Part shown: positions 42,891 to 51,858 of the stretch, piece by piece | Numbering within the stretch: the stretch's first letter is position 1 | Layout: each line of letters opens with the position of its first letter | From: an uncultured Eubacterium sp. | GTDB lineage: Bacteria; Bacillota; Clostridia; Lachnospirales; Lachnospiraceae | NCBI GenBank assembly: GCA_910584245.1 | Contig: CAJTZF010000004.1 | Location: 62,001 to 126,000, forward strand | Length of the DNA stretch: 64,000 bases | Reading direction: 5' to 3' | Program-made: the position numbers and the translations under genes | The notes under the pieces: generated by a model | What the model was told of the DNA's origin: nothing | The model's input: the letters and a program-made list of their open reading frames with translations, nothing else | Databases searched by the model: none

Positions 42891-44117
42891 TTAAGCCTGG
42901 AATTCATACTTTGCGTAATGGTAATCACTTTTTGCAATGTATGGAATTTCACGGTCGCTAATTGCAAAATACCGGAAGACGGCATTTGGGCCAAGCGTGT
43001 TGTGTTTCATGCTCTCGATGGACGCGGCGGAAAAGCTGCTGTAGGTGGCAGGATAATTTAAGTCGCTGTCCTTGTGGTTTCCCTTTGCAAAAATAGGAAG
43101 GTAAACGTGGTCAAATGTATTGTCGCGGATGATAGGGTCAATGACGCCGCCCTTCATAAAAATACCGAATTTTTCTTTTTGTATGTCGCTGTCATTCCAG
43201 CCCTTTACTTCATCAAATGTATTTCCGCTGATAACGGCATTTTTCCAGTTTTCCATCATGACCGGACTCTGTGCGGAGCCCCGGAAGGTGCATCCTAAAA
43301 CCTGGATGTTTGTGTGGTATTTATTCGGGGAATAGCGGTGGGTGTCAATGCCGCGGTGAAGGTTATAAAATCCGCAGTTTTTAATTGTCACGTCGATATT
43401 CGGGGTTTTATCGAACTTGGAATATTTTCCGTTGAAGCCATCAGTCAGTTTGTCCGGCGTGTCAATATTGATGGCGCACCGCTCTCCGTTTTTGTTATTG
43501 GAAAAGGTACAGTTTGCCACGGTTACATTTTTGGAAGCGTTAATTTCGATAAAATGTCCGTCTCTCAAGTTCGTGAAGGAGATATTTTCGACGGCTACAT
43601 TTTGGCAGTGCGGAATGCGGATCGCCTCGCTTTTATTGCATTTTCCGAGATTGATTGTCACCGTTCCCTCGCCTGCGATGCGGATGTTTTTTTCTCCGTT
43701 GTAACGGCCTACGATGCCCTTTTTATTAATCCGTGAGCCGCGGACGCACTCAAATAGGACATGTCCCGCTTTTAACGCCTTTGTGTGGGTATTATTCGTC
43801 TTATTCATAACAACGCCGTCTTTGAGCAGGATTGTGACGTTGGATGGCACCACGATTGCATTTGTGAGATTGTATGTACCTTTTTTCAATGTCAGCGTGC
43901 CGCCGCCTTTTGTCGACATATAGTCGAGGTAGGACCGGATCGTCAAATAATGTTTCGTATATTTATTGTAGGCCGCAGATTTCATATACTTATTCTTATA
44001 TGGCTTGGAGCTGGTGGATAGCGTAAAGTTCTTTTTTGCGTGTGCCTGGCCCGGAATGGAGCAGCAAAGTGTCATACCAAGCAATAGGAATAACAGCGTT
44101 TGTATTGTTTTTTTCAT
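42891..44117 (-). CDS. Secreted right-handed beta-helix protein
   Basis: 408 residues from the start at 44117 (AAAGGTGA upstream). A clear signal peptide (KKTIQTLLFLLLGMTLCCS, cleavage near AHA) precedes a repetitive beta-helix of about 330 residues: GGGTLTLKKGTYNLTNAIVV, then VTILLKDGVVMNK, IRIPHCQNVAVENISFTNL, and NCTFSNNKN-type turns. This resembles the pectate-lyase-3 / parallel beta-helix repeat superfamily of polysaccharide-degrading enzymes; catalytic residues cannot be assigned by eye. It may act on plant or mucin polysaccharide beside the xylan locus. It starts 35 bases after prfC and may share its transcript. Confidence 0.78.
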   Translation of the reverse strand: MKKTIQTLLFLLLGMTLCCSIPGQAHAKKNFTLSTSSKPYKNKYMKSAAYNKYTKHYLTIRSYLDYMSTKGGGTLTLKKGTYNLTNAIVVPSNVTILLKDGVVMNKTNNTHTKALKAGHVLFECVRGSRINKKGIVGRYNGEKNIRIAGEGTVTINLGKCNKSEAIRIPHCQNVAVENISFTNLRDGHFIEINASKNVTVANCTFSNNKNGERCAINIDTPDKLTDGFNGKYSKFDKTPNIDVTIKNCGFYNLHRGIDTHRYSPNKYHTNIQVLGCTFRGSAQSPVMMENWKNAVISGNTFDEVKGWNDSDIQKEKFGIFMKGGVIDPIIRDNTFDHVYLPIFAKGNHKDSDLNYPATYSSFSAASIESMKHNTLGPNAVFRYFAISDREIPYIAKSDYHYAKYEFQA

Positions 44118-44152
44118 AGTCATCACCTTTTTCATATTTTTTCTGTGCCGGC

Positions 44153-45748
44153 TCACCCGGTTTGCCCGACTTCCCCGAGCTGTAGTCCTTCGTTTCTTTC
44201 AAGGACGGTCTGGATACTCCACGGGTGGGTAAACAAAAGCAGCGGGCTGCCCTTGAAATCTTTTACTTTTTTTGTATCTGAGGTAACAGATAGGCGGTTG
44301 ACGTCGATGTCCTCATTCAAAATCCAGCGCACATGCTCATAAGGAAGCTGCTCCATCCGTATTTCCACGTTGTATTCATTTTGCAGGCGGTATTGCAGCA
44401 CCTCAAACTGGAGAACGCCCACGACACCGACGATAATTTCCTCCATGCCGGTATTGAATTCCTGGAAAATCTGAATGGCACCTTCGAGGGCAATCTGCGT
44501 AATCCCTTTCATAAACTGCTTCCGTTTCATCGTATCGACCTGGCGGACCCGGGCGAAATGTTCCGGTGCAAACGTCGGAATGCCGGCATAGCAAATATCT
44601 TTTCCCATCGTACAGAGCGTATCGCCGATGGAGAAAATACCAGGGTCAAAGATACCGATAATATCACCGGCAAAAGCCTCCTCGACATGTTTGCGCTCCT
44701 GGGCCATCATTTGCTGCGGCTGGGAAAGGCGGATCTTCTTTCCGCCCTGCACATGCATAACCTCCATGCCGGCCGTGAATTTTCCAGAGCAGATGCGAAG
44801 GAAAGCGATGCGGTCGCGGTGCGCTTTGTTCATGTTTGCCTGTATTTTAAATACGAAAGCAGAAAAATCATCCGAAAATGGGCTGATTAACGTATCTCCA
44901 GAGCTGCGGGGGAGAGGAGGCGTCGTCATCTCAAGGAAATGCTGTAAGAAGGTCTCCACGCCAAAATTAGTGAGTGCGGAGCCGAAAAAGACCGGGGACA
45001 GTCGCCCTTCCCGCACTTTTTCTAAATCAAATTCGTCACTCGCACCGTCCAAAAGCTCAATCTCTTCTTTAAGGATATCGTGATATTCTTTTGTGATCAG
45101 GTCATCTAAACGGCCGTCGCCCAATTCAGCTTCCACAGACTCGACTTTGTGGCCGTTATCCGATGGAAGAAAGCGGGAAATGATCCGTGTGTTCCGGTCG
45201 TAGACGCCCTTAAAATTTTTTCCGGAGCCGATGGGCCAGTTGACGGGACAGGTGCGGATACCGAGCACAGTCTCAATTTCATCAATGAGTTCAAAAGGAT
45301 CTCTCGCCTCGCGGTCCATTTTGTTTACAAAGGTAAAAATAGGAATGCCGCGCATCACGCAAACTTTGAACAGTTTGATGGTCTGCGCCTCGACACCTTT
45401 GGAGCCGTCTATAACCATGACGGCGGAATCGGCGGCCATCAGAGTCCGGTACGTATCCTCGGAAAAGTCCTGGTGTCCCGGCGTATCCAGAATATTAATG
45501 CAGAAGCCGTCGTAGTTAAATTGCAGAACCGAAGACGTGACGGAGATTCCACGTTCCTTCTCAATCTCCATCCAGTCCGAGACAGCGTGCTTCGCAGCTT
45601 TTCTTCCCTTGACGGAGCCGGCCAGGTTAATAGCTCCTCCATATAATAAGAACTTTTCCGTCAGTGTCGTCTTGCCGGCGTCCGGATGCGAGATAATGGC
45701 AAAGGTACGTCTTTTTTCAATTTCATTTTTTCGTGCAGTTTCACTCAT
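44153..45748 (-). CDS. prfC: Peptide chain release factor 3
   Basis: A translational GTPase that recycles RF1/RF2 from the ribosome. 531 residues, full length. G1 ISHPDAGKTTLTEKFLL, switch/G2 ERGISVTSSVLQF, G3 ILDTPGHQDFSEDTYRTL, G4 FVNKMDRE are all intact. The RF3-specific insert GGAINLAGSVKGRKAAKHAV follows G1. Domain II and the RF3 C-terminal part (VVGVLQFEVLQYRLQNEYNV) are present. It precedes the beta-helix gene on the minus strand. The intergenic stretch upstream (45749-46148) holds a tRNA, its terminator and the guaB promoter. Confidence 0.97.
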   Translation of the reverse strand: MSETARKNEIEKRRTFAIISHPDAGKTTLTEKFLLYGGAINLAGSVKGRKAAKHAVSDWMEIEKERGISVTSSVLQFNYDGFCINILDTPGHQDFSEDTYRTLMAADSAVMVIDGSKGVEAQTIKLFKVCVMRGIPIFTFVNKMDREARDPFELIDEIETVLGIRTCPVNWPIGSGKNFKGVYDRNTRIISRFLPSDNGHKVESVEAELGDGRLDDLITKEYHDILKEEIELLDGASDEFDLEKVREGRLSPVFFGSALTNFGVETFLQHFLEMTTPPLPRSSGDTLISPFSDDFSAFVFKIQANMNKAHRDRIAFLRICSGKFTAGMEVMHVQGGKKIRLSQPQQMMAQERKHVEEAFAGDIIGIFDPGIFSIGDTLCTMGKDICYAGIPTFAPEHFARVRQVDTMKRKQFMKGITQIALEGAIQIFQEFNTGMEEIIVGVVGVLQFEVLQYRLQNEYNVEIRMEQLPYEHVRWILNEDIDVNRLSVTSDTKKVKDFKGSPLLLFTHPWSIQTVLERNEGLQLGEVGQTG

Positions 45749-45855
45749 TTTATTCCTCTTTCTTTCTTGTGCTTGCGCACGGTTACATATATTTATGAAA
45801 ACCCCGTACGGAATATACGGATATTAACGGATCGGTACTTGTATTGTTTTAAGTA

Positions 45856-45894
45856 AAAGAAAAGCTTGAAAAACAAAACGTCTTCCAAGCTTTT
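45856..45894 (-). terminator. Terminator behind tRNA-Gln
   Basis: The palindromic arms AAAAGCTTG (45860-45868) and CAAGCTTTT (45886-45894), with a T-rich tail in the minus direction, end the tRNA transcript three bases after the tRNA. Confidence 0.75.
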
Positions 45895-45897
45895 TAG

Positions 45898-45969
45898 CTG
45901 GGCTACAAGGATTCGAACCTTGAAATGCTGGAGTCAGAGTCCAGTGCCTTACCATTTGGCGATAGCCCA
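45898..45969 (-). tRNA. tRNA-Gln (anticodon CTG)
   Basis: A 72-base tRNA on the minus strand. Acceptor TGGGCTA pairs with TAGCCCA, followed by discriminator G; the T-arm has GGTTCGAATCC. The anticodon stem CTGGA/TCCAG encloses loop CTCTGAC, giving anticodon CTG, which reads CAG (Gln). CCA is not encoded. CTG is the rarer of the two Gln tRNAs and complements a TTG isoacceptor expected elsewhere. Confidence 0.96.
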
Positions 45970-46084
45970 ATCTCAACCACAAACGCTATTATACATGAAT
46001 TATTTCAAAAATGCAAGTGTTTTTTGAAAAAAAAATAATTTTTTTGAAACAAGCCCTTTTCACATTCGAATCTAAAAAATAAGC

Positions 46085-46113
46085 TTGACATTTATAAGTA
46101 TTTTGGATAGAAT
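46085..46113 (+). promoter_or_regulatory. guaB promoter
   Basis: TTGACA (46085-46090), 17-base spacer, TAGAAT (46108-46113), 36 bases before the ATG. The leader is short; no purine riboswitch is visible. Confidence 0.85.
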
Positions 46114-46148
46114 CTTATAAATATACTTTTATAGAAAGGACGACGAAA

Positions 46149-47600
46149 ATGGGAAAGATTATAGGTGAAGGCATTACATTTGACGACGTTTTATTGATAC
46201 CTGGATACTCAGAAGTCATACCGAACCAGGTGTGCCTGAAAACGCATCTCACGGAAAAGATTGAATTAAATATTCCGATGATGAGCGCAGGTATGGACAC
46301 GGTTACGGAAAACCGCATGGCAATTGCGATGGCAAGGCAGGGTGGAATCGGCATTATACATAAGAATATGACGATCGAGCAGCAGGCGGAGGAAGTGGAC
46401 AAGGTAAAACGGTCGGAAAACGGAGTTATCACAGATCCATTTTACCTTTCTCCGGAGCATTCTCTGGCGGATGCCAATGAATTGATGGCGAAGTTCCGCA
46501 TATCAGGCGTGCCGATTACAGAGGGGAAAAAGCTTGTTGGCATCATTACAAACCGGGACCTGAAGTTTGAGACGGATTTTTCTAAAAAAATTAAGGAAAG
46601 CATGACTTCAGAAGGTCTTGTGACGGCCAGGGAGGGAATTACGCTGGATGAGGCAAAGAAAATCCTTGCCGATGCCAGGAAAGAGAAGCTTCCGATCGTA
46701 GACCAGGATGGAAATCTGAGCGGACTTATTACGATCAAGGATATTGAAAAACAGATTAAGTATCCAAATTCTGCAAAGGATTCCCAGGGACGCCTTCTCT
46801 GCGGCGCCGGCGTCGGTGTGACGGCAAACATACTTGAGCGCGTGGATGCGCTTGTAAAGGCAAGGGTAGACGTGATTGTCATAGATACGGCGCACGGTCA
46901 TTCTTCTAATGTGCTCAAGGTCGTGCAGATGGTCCGGGAGGCATATCCGGAGCTCGATATTATCGCGGGAAATGTGGCGACGGGAGAGGCGACAAAGGCG
47001 TTGATCGAGGCCGGCGTAAATGCAGTTAAGGTAGGCATTGGCCCGGGGTCCATATGTACGACGCGTGTAGTAGCAGGCATCGGGGTTCCGCAGGTGACGG
47101 CGATTATGGATTGCTACGCGGTGGCAAAGGAATACGGCATCCCTATTATCGCGGACGGAGGGATTAAATATTCCGGCGATATGACGAAGGCGATTGCCGC
47201 TGGCGCCAATGTGTGTATGATGGGAAGTATTTTTGCGGGATGTGACGAAAGTCCCGGAACATTCGAATTGTTCCAGGGTAGAAAATATAAAGTTTACCGC
47301 GGTATGGGATCCATTTCAGCGATGGAAAATGGAAGCAAGGACCGCTATTTCCAGCAGGATGCCAAGAAGCTTGTGCCAGAGGGCGTCGAGGGCCGTGTGG
47401 CGTACAAGGGAACGGTAGAGGATACCGTATTCCAGCTGATCGGCGGAATACGTTCCGGTATGGGTTACTGCGGCGCCAAGGATATCGAATCGCTGAAAGA
47501 AAACGGCAGGTTTGTCAAGATTTCTGCGGCGGCGCTCAAGGAAAGCCATCCGCATGACATTCATATAACAAAAGAGGCTCCGAACTACAGTGTGGAATAG
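46149..47600 (+). CDS. guaB: Inosine-5'-monophosphate dehydrogenase
   Basis: Oxidises IMP to XMP with NAD, the first committed step to guanine nucleotides; cytosolic. 483 residues, normal length. The catalytic loop GPGSICTTRVVAG has its nucleophilic Cys near residue 303. Two CBS domains are inserted at about 90-205 (SPEHSLADANELMAKFRISG, then EGITLDEAKKILADARKEKL). IMP-site motifs include MMSAGMDTV near the start, VIDTAHGHS, GGIKYSGD and the flap EGVEGRVAYKG. AGAAAGGAC precedes ATG 46149. The amidase gene downstream overlaps its end by 11 bases. Confidence 0.98.
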   Translation: MGKIIGEGITFDDVLLIPGYSEVIPNQVCLKTHLTEKIELNIPMMSAGMDTVTENRMAIAMARQGGIGIIHKNMTIEQQAEEVDKVKRSENGVITDPFYLSPEHSLADANELMAKFRISGVPITEGKKLVGIITNRDLKFETDFSKKIKESMTSEGLVTAREGITLDEAKKILADARKEKLPIVDQDGNLSGLITIKDIEKQIKYPNSAKDSQGRLLCGAGVGVTANILERVDALVKARVDVIVIDTAHGHSSNVLKVVQMVREAYPELDIIAGNVATGEATKALIEAGVNAVKVGIGPGSICTTRVVAGIGVPQVTAIMDCYAVAKEYGIPIIADGGIKYSGDMTKAIAAGANVCMMGSIFAGCDESPGTFELFQGRKYKVYRGMGSISAMENGSKDRYFQQDAKKLVPEGVEGRVAYKGTVEDTVFQLIGGIRSGMGYCGAKDIESLKENGRFVKISAAALKESHPHDIHITKEAPNYSVE

Positions 47601-48264
47601 ACGGAATCGAATTCGATGTAAAAGAGGAAAAGGGCTGTATGCTGTGATTGCTGGTATCGCAGTCCTTTTTATCTTTGTAATTGCCATATTGGTCTGTGCC
47701 ATAACAGAGTGGATGCATGGCGGGGAGGAGGCGCCGTTCGATGAGAACGTGACGCCGCCAGACATTCAGGAGCGGTTTCTCACACCAAATGAGTACTCCC
47801 GGCCGGGGACAGCGCTTTCGGAAGTGCACGGCATAGTCATACATTACACGGCAAATCCGGGGACGGATGCGATGGCAAACCGAAACTATTTTGATAATCT
47901 GTCTGTCACCAACCGGAAACAGAAAAATAAGACGTATGCCAGCAGTCATTTTGTCATTGGTATTGAGGGAGAGATTGTGCAGTGCATTCCGCTAAACGAG
48001 ATCGCTTACGCATCCAACGACAGAAACGCGGACACGGTGTCGATCGAGTGCTGTCACAAAAAGAAAAACGGGAAGTTTACGAAACGTACATATTCCTCTC
48101 TTTTGGAACTCACCACTTATTTGTGTAAAAGATACCGGCTGTCAGAGAAAAATGTCATTCGCCATTATGATGTCACGGAAAAAAATTGCCCGAAGTATTT
48201 TGTGGAGCATGAGGACGCGTGGCACCGTTTTTTGTCCGATGTGGCGGCGGAGCTTAAGAAGTAG
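47590..48264 (+). CDS. Membrane-anchored N-acetylmuramoyl-L-alanine amidase
   Basis: A 224-residue cell-wall hydrolase. A signal-anchor helix (about 15-37, LYAVIAGIAVLFIFVIAIL) precedes an Amidase_2 (PGRP-type) domain: zinc His in GIVIHYTANPG, SSHFVIGIEGEIVQCIPL, DTVSIECCH and the second zinc site IRHYDVTEKNCPKYF with its Cys ligand. It cleaves the lactyl-amide bond between MurNAc and the stem peptide outside the membrane. The only plausible start in frame before the helix is GTG 47590, inside the end of guaB, with a weak ribosome site. Probably cotranscribed with guaB. Confidence 0.88.
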   Translation: MWNRRNRIRCKRGKGLYAVIAGIAVLFIFVIAILVCAITEWMHGGEEAPFDENVTPPDIQERFLTPNEYSRPGTALSEVHGIVIHYTANPGTDAMANRNYFDNLSVTNRKQKNKTYASSHFVIGIEGEIVQCIPLNEIAYASNDRNADTVSIECCHKKKNGKFTKRTYSSLLELTTYLCKRYRLSEKNVIRHYDVTEKNCPKYFVEHEDAWHRFLSDVAAELKK

Positions 48265-48282
48265 GGAATGTGCATCTGGCAT

Positions 48283-48307
48283 GTCAAATGATTTTGACCG
48301 GTTTTTT
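48283..48307 (+). terminator. Short terminator-like hairpin
   Basis: GTCAAA (48283-48288) with TTTGAC (48293-48298) and six Ts after a three-base gap. The stem is short, so confidence is moderate. It overlaps the 3' end of the convergent cheD. Confidence 0.4.
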
Positions 48308-48769
48308 AATTGCTTTTATGTATAATTCGCCTGTTTCGCAGTGCAGTTCTATCGTCCGGCCATAGTCAAGCCCCGTGTCCTCTGCTACAAGAGGTATGTT
48401 TAATTGTTTTAAAATCTTCCTTGCGGCGATGGCATTTTTCTCTCCGACATTGCTGATGGAGGATCCGCCTGACAGGCCAAACATTTTAGCGCCTCCGGCA
48501 ATTTTGGCAACTAGGCGGGTTCTTGATGCGCCGGCTTCCAGTACCCGTTTCAGTAGCTCCTGGATGCCTGTGTCCGCGAATTTTGCTATGTTCGTGTTGT
48601 TTCGTATTAAGGTGCTGTCCGGGAGCATATAGTGAACCATGCCACCCATCTTCCGAACCGGATCATAAAAGGTAAGTCCAATACAGGAACCTAACCCAAG
48701 TGTTGTTATAACATTTGGTGTTTTACAAATATTTAAGTCTGCCATTCCAACTCGTATCATGTTATTCAT
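48284..48769 (-). CDS. cheD: Chemoreceptor glutamine deamidase CheD
   Basis: Deamidates specific Gln residues of chemoreceptors and binds CheC in the adaptation loop. 161 residues, typical length. The catalytic Cys is in TLGLGSCIGLTFYD and the catalytic His in MGGMVHYMLPD; the Thr of the catalytic triad region follows. GGAKMFGLSGGSSISNVGEK is the usual CheC-binding and core block. It begins 12 bases after cheC, so both form one operon. An alternative start three codons in (MIRVGMADL) also has the family N terminus. The chemoreceptor at 17.8 kb is a possible substrate. Confidence 0.96.
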   Translation of the reverse strand: MNNMIRVGMADLNICKTPNVITTLGLGSCIGLTFYDPVRKMGGMVHYMLPDSTLIRNNTNIAKFADTGIQELLKRVLEAGASRTRLVAKIAGGAKMFGLSGGSSISNVGEKNAIAARKILKQLNIPLVAEDTGLDYGRTIELHCETGELYIKAIKKPVKII

Positions 48770-48780
48770 TGTTCTGCCTC

Positions 48781-49401
48781 CTACATCGTAACTCCAAGTG
48801 CCTGCAATATTTTTTCATAGGAACTTCGCTCCGGCATCAGAATAAAATAGCCATTAATCATAACTTCATTTCCAAATTCTGTCTCGATCAATAGCGCGTG
48901 CTCGCCATAACGGCCAAATTCGATTGCCGGCACACTTAGAATGGATGCTGCCATATCTACTGCTATATAAGGAATAGAAGGAGTAATAACAAGGTTTGTC
49001 ATTGCAGATAGGGCTGACAAATAAGAACCGGCGATAATATTGCCGATTTCTTTTAAGGCAGACAAATCCATCTCATCAAAGTCCCCCTGATAATTCACGT
49101 CCCGCCCCATAAGACGGTTGACAAGATAATAGGCGGAGTCCATTTTGAGTAAAAACATCATACTTCCTTCGATGTTCCCCTGAACCTCCAAAAAAACGCC
49201 TACAATAATTTCGTCCTCCGGGCAAATCGAGGACCCCATTTTTGAGGCCTCCATTAAGGCTACCTTTGGCACGTTCATATTAATTCGAATGGATAACATT
49301 GAGGCAATGGCAGTTGTGGCATTGCCGGCTCCGATATTTCCTAATTCGCGTAACACATCCACATACATGTCATTGATTTGCTGTAAAGATATATCACTCA
49401 T
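48781..49401 (-). CDS. cheC: CheY-P phosphatase CheC
   Basis: Dephosphorylates CheY-P and regulates CheD. 206 residues. Both pseudo-symmetric active sites are present: site 1 in LRELGNIGAGNATTAIASML and site 2 in ALKEIGNIIAGSYLSALS (the Glu and Asn of the ExxN pattern kept in each). The domain spans the whole protein, and the C-terminal NEVMINGYFILMPE is typical. AAAGGAG precedes the start at 49401. No clear SigD promoter was identified; a weak TAGAAT/TAAAAT pair lies upstream. Forms an operon with cheD. Confidence 0.96.
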   Translation of the reverse strand: MSDISLQQINDMYVDVLRELGNIGAGNATTAIASMLSIRINMNVPKVALMEASKMGSSICPEDEIIVGVFLEVQGNIEGSMMFLLKMDSAYYLVNRLMGRDVNYQGDFDEMDLSALKEIGNIIAGSYLSALSAMTNLVITPSIPYIAVDMAASILSVPAIEFGRYGEHALLIETEFGNEVMINGYFILMPERSSYEKILQALGVTM

Positions 49402-49668
49402 ATTCTCACACTCCTTTTTCTGTGTTGTCGAACCTTCGAACTTATTTTATCACAAAAATATTTGAAATTCTACTACTTTATAGGAAGAATCGGAAAATAA
49501 AGTAGATTTCGCAGGATCAGCGTGTGGTCATTTGTTCATATTTGTGGTAGTATAGTTTATAGAAAAAATGGGACATCGCATCAGAGAAGTGATGAAGGGA
49601 ACGGATGTAGCATATGGACAGTTTTTAGAGCGGATGCTTATGTTTGCAAAACAGAAGGAGAGACGATT

Positions 49669-50049
49669 ATGAAACCGGATATGATACTTTTTGATTATGG
49701 GCAGACACTTATTTGTGAGGAAATATTTTGGGACAATGCTGCTGCCGGAGTTTTCTTTTGAGTTCATCCTTACGTCAGGCGATTATATATTTGGTAAGCC
49801 GCACCCCCAGATTTTTAAGATGGCATTACATAAAACGGGATTGGAAGCGGAGCGGGTCTGGTCTGGTTCTGTGGAGATAACCTATGGTGCGATATACAAG
49901 GGGGTTATGATATGGGCATGCGTCCGTTCTGGTATCCGGTTTGTATGGATAAGGATTACTGCGTGCAGACGAATGTCCCCTATGAGGAAATCATAGATTG
50001 GATAGAATTGATTGATAAGATAAAAGAGAAGAATAGATACAGAGTATAA
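49669..50049 (+). pseudogene. Decayed HAD-family hydrolase
   Basis: Pieces of one HAD phosphatase in different frames. It starts at ATG 49669 with DMILFDYGQTLICEE (motif I), but the middle of the gene (cap and motif II) is deleted. The frame is then broken and continues in another with SGDYIFGKPHPQIFKMALHK (motif III Lys region). A third frame gives DMGMRPFWYPVCMDKDYCVQ and ends YRV at TAA 50049. At least two frame changes plus an internal deletion make it non-functional. A 34-codon frame (49568-49672) overlaps its start, but no function can be assigned. The rest of 49402-50150 holds nothing else recognisable. Confidence 0.75.
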
Positions 50050-50153
50050 ATTGTTTTAGTAAATACGTATTCGCTGTGGCCGGAAGCTGGATCCAACGGT
50101 TATGGCGGATATTTTTTTTAAAAAATTTAATTTTGCTTGGACGATTTTGAAAC

Positions 50154-50177
50154 GGCAATCGTTTTGTATATGTAGAC
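50154..50177 (+). promoter_or_regulatory. Predicted ECF sigma promoter, copy 2
   Basis: CAATCGTTTT (50156-50165), six bases, GTAGAC (50172-50177), 14 bases before the sigma gene. Identical 10-mer and spacing to copy 1 at 28.96 kb. A TGAAAC lies a few bases upstream and could be part of another overlapping element. Confidence 0.6.
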
Positions 50178-50190
50178 ACCAAATAAGGGG

Positions 50191-50715
50191 GTGATTGCAA
50201 TCGAAAGTAGTTCCAGGGATATGGTGGAGAAGTTGTATCAGAAATATAGTGATATGGTTTTCCGGGTTGGTGTATTGTACATGAGGAATGAACAGGAGTC
50301 CTATGATATCGTGCAGGATGTGTTTTTGAAACTATTGTGCCATCCGAAGCAATTTGAGGATGAAGAGCAGGAAAAGGCCTGGATTTTGCGGGTGGCGATT
50401 AACCGGTGCAAAGACCAGTTAAAAAGTTTCTGGCGTAAGAAGCGCATATCGTGGCAGGAATATCAGAATGGTTCCGCAAACGGGGGGGAAGGCATAGGCT
50501 ATTCGGATGATTTCTCCGATGAAAGACAGATGGTAATGTCTGCGGTCCAAAATTTGCCGGACATTTATAAGGAAGTCATTTATTTGTTTTACTATGAGGG
50601 ATATAAGGCGGAGGAAATCGCCCGGTTGATGCGCCGGAACCCATCGACAGTTCGTTCCCGTCTTCAAAAGGCAAGAGAGCTATTAAAAAAATCATTAAAG
50701 GGGGACTTGCTATGA
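50191..50715 (+). CDS. ECF RNA polymerase sigma factor
   Basis: A 174-residue ECF sigma factor. Region 2 about 10-78 (MVEKLYQKYSDMVFRVGVL, then QESYDIVQDVFLKLL and KAWILRVAINRCKDQLKSFW); region 4 about 115-170 (LPDIYKEVIYLFYYEGYKAE and the recognition helix RRNPSTVRSRLQKARELL). The GTG at 50191 sits directly behind AAGGGGG, which is tight, and ATG 50221 is a possible alternative. It overlaps the next gene by four bases (ATGA). Its protein differs from the 29.3 kb sigma factor, but both operons carry the same predicted promoter, so cross-talk or shared specificity is possible. Confidence 0.93.
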   Translation: MIAIESSSRDMVEKLYQKYSDMVFRVGVLYMRNEQESYDIVQDVFLKLLCHPKQFEDEEQEKAWILRVAINRCKDQLKSFWRKKRISWQEYQNGSANGGEGIGYSDDFSDERQMVMSAVQNLPDIYKEVIYLFYYEGYKAEEIARLMRRNPSTVRSRLQKARELLKKSLKGDLL

Positions 50716-51686
50716 ATAAAGATTGGATGAGGGATGTAATGGAAGATGTCCGTATGCAGGAAGAAAAAAGAAGCGAACTTTGGGCAGAAATGACAAAAAA
50801 GGCTGACCACAGGAAACATGTGAGAAAGAGGGTGGCAGCGGCAGTGGCAGTATTCATACTGCTGGCGGTACCGACTGGCGTATACGCGTCGTCCGGGTTT
50901 AAGTGGGCGTGGGGCAACTTCGGGCAGAAAAACCAGCAGCTGAATACGCAATTTAAGGAGGAACATGGAAGCGCCGAAGCAAATGGATATCGTTTCTGTG
51001 TTGAGCAGGCATTTTGTGATGAGAGCTTGAAGGTCGCCTATTACTATGTATCGGTGACAGACATATCGGGGAAAAACCGGGATCCACATGATTATGAACC
51101 CGGAAATTTCGATTTGAATGTCGGGGATCTTACTTATGAATTCCAAGTACGCGATATGGAATGTTCGACTATTGTGTATGACAAAGAAAATTCCACGAAA
51201 CAGAAAGCTTATTATTATTTGGAATCAAATATGTCAGCGGATGCAAATTCGGGGGAACTGGGCAAAATTGACATTAATTTTTCAAAAGTAGGTAAGAAAT
51301 CAGAGAATCCGAAAGAAGGCACGAAAGCGATGTCGATGGCAAAAGCAGATGGGGATGGGGATAAAACCATCGAAATTAAAAATGTACTTCAAATGCCATC
51401 GCTCACTTGGAACATAAATGCCAAGGTGGAAGTTAAGGTTTCCTCCATTGCGGCCCGGATTGCAGGCGCAAAAAACCCCAAATTTGAAATCGTGCGCAAG
51501 GATGGAACGGAGATTAAAGATTTTGAAGACTGGCATCACGGCGCCGAGGAGAGAACATCGAAATATTTCTTCGATAGTGAGAAGAGCAGGTTGTATCGTT
51601 TTAATTACGTTGATATAGATGAAATCAGCGGCGTACGCGTGGATGGAGAGTTCTATTCCGCGGAGGATGCAGCAGAACAGAAGTAA
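50712..51686 (+). CDS. DUF4179-like anti-sigma factor
   Basis: A 324-residue membrane-anchored protein. The cytoplasmic N terminus of about 35 residues (MRDVMEDVRMQEEKRSELW) should bind the cognate sigma factor. One TM (about 40-58, AAAVAVFILLAVPTGVYA) is followed by an outer beta-rich domain of about 260 residues typical of DUF4179 proteins (FKWAWGNFGQKNQQLN, SLKVAYYYVSVTDISGKN, then EVKVSSIAARIAGAK). ATG 50712 overlaps the sigma stop. There is no zinc-binding ZAS motif, so inhibition would differ from classic RsrA-type anti-sigma factors. The signal sensed is unknown. Confidence 0.78.
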   Translation: MNKDWMRDVMEDVRMQEEKRSELWAEMTKKADHRKHVRKRVAAAVAVFILLAVPTGVYASSGFKWAWGNFGQKNQQLNTQFKEEHGSAEANGYRFCVEQAFCDESLKVAYYYVSVTDISGKNRDPHDYEPGNFDLNVGDLTYEFQVRDMECSTIVYDKENSTKQKAYYYLESNMSADANSGELGKIDINFSKVGKKSENPKEGTKAMSMAKADGDGDKTIEIKNVLQMPSLTWNINAKVEVKVSSIAARIAGAKNPKFEIVRKDGTEIKDFEDWHHGAEERTSKYFFDSEKSRLYRFNYVDIDEISGVRVDGEFYSAEDAAEQK

Positions 51687-51732
51687 AGGAAAGATTTACT
51701 TCTGGGGAAACGAAGGGGATTTAATATAGAAG

Positions 51733-51793
51733 AGGCAGGTATATTAAGAGAAGGACGGCAGGACCGCACAATTCTCTTATACACCTGCCTTTT
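51733..51793 (+). terminator. Intrinsic terminator of the sigma operon
   Basis: A long stem in which AGGCAGGT...AAGAGAA (51733-51752) pairs with TTCTCTTATACACCTGCCT (51772-51790), followed by Ts. It ends the second ECF operon. Confidence 0.72.
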
Positions 51794-51799
51794 CCGCAC

Positions 51800-51828
51800 T
51801 TGACAGATCTTGCTGTTTATTCTACAGT
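51800..51828 (+). promoter_or_regulatory. Promoter of the two-component/ABC operon with dyad
   Basis: TTGACA (51800-51805), 17-base spacer, TACAGT (51823-51828). ACAGATC (51803-51809) and GATCTGT (51831-51837), with an inner CTGT/ACAG, form a dyad over the whole promoter: a likely regulator site (perhaps the response regulator itself) or an RNA hairpin. Confidence 0.6.
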
Positions 51829-51858
51829 AGGATCTGTTGAATGTGTGGAGGTGCGTCT

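Noticed and set aside
46014..46148. Purine or guanine riboswitch upstream of guaB
   Set aside because: The promoter lies 36 bases before the ATG, leaving no room for an aptamer.
49568..49672. 34-codon frame overlapping the HAD remnant start
   Set aside because: The peptide looks helical and the stop overlaps the next ATG, but there is no ribosome site and no recognisable family; too weak to call a gene.
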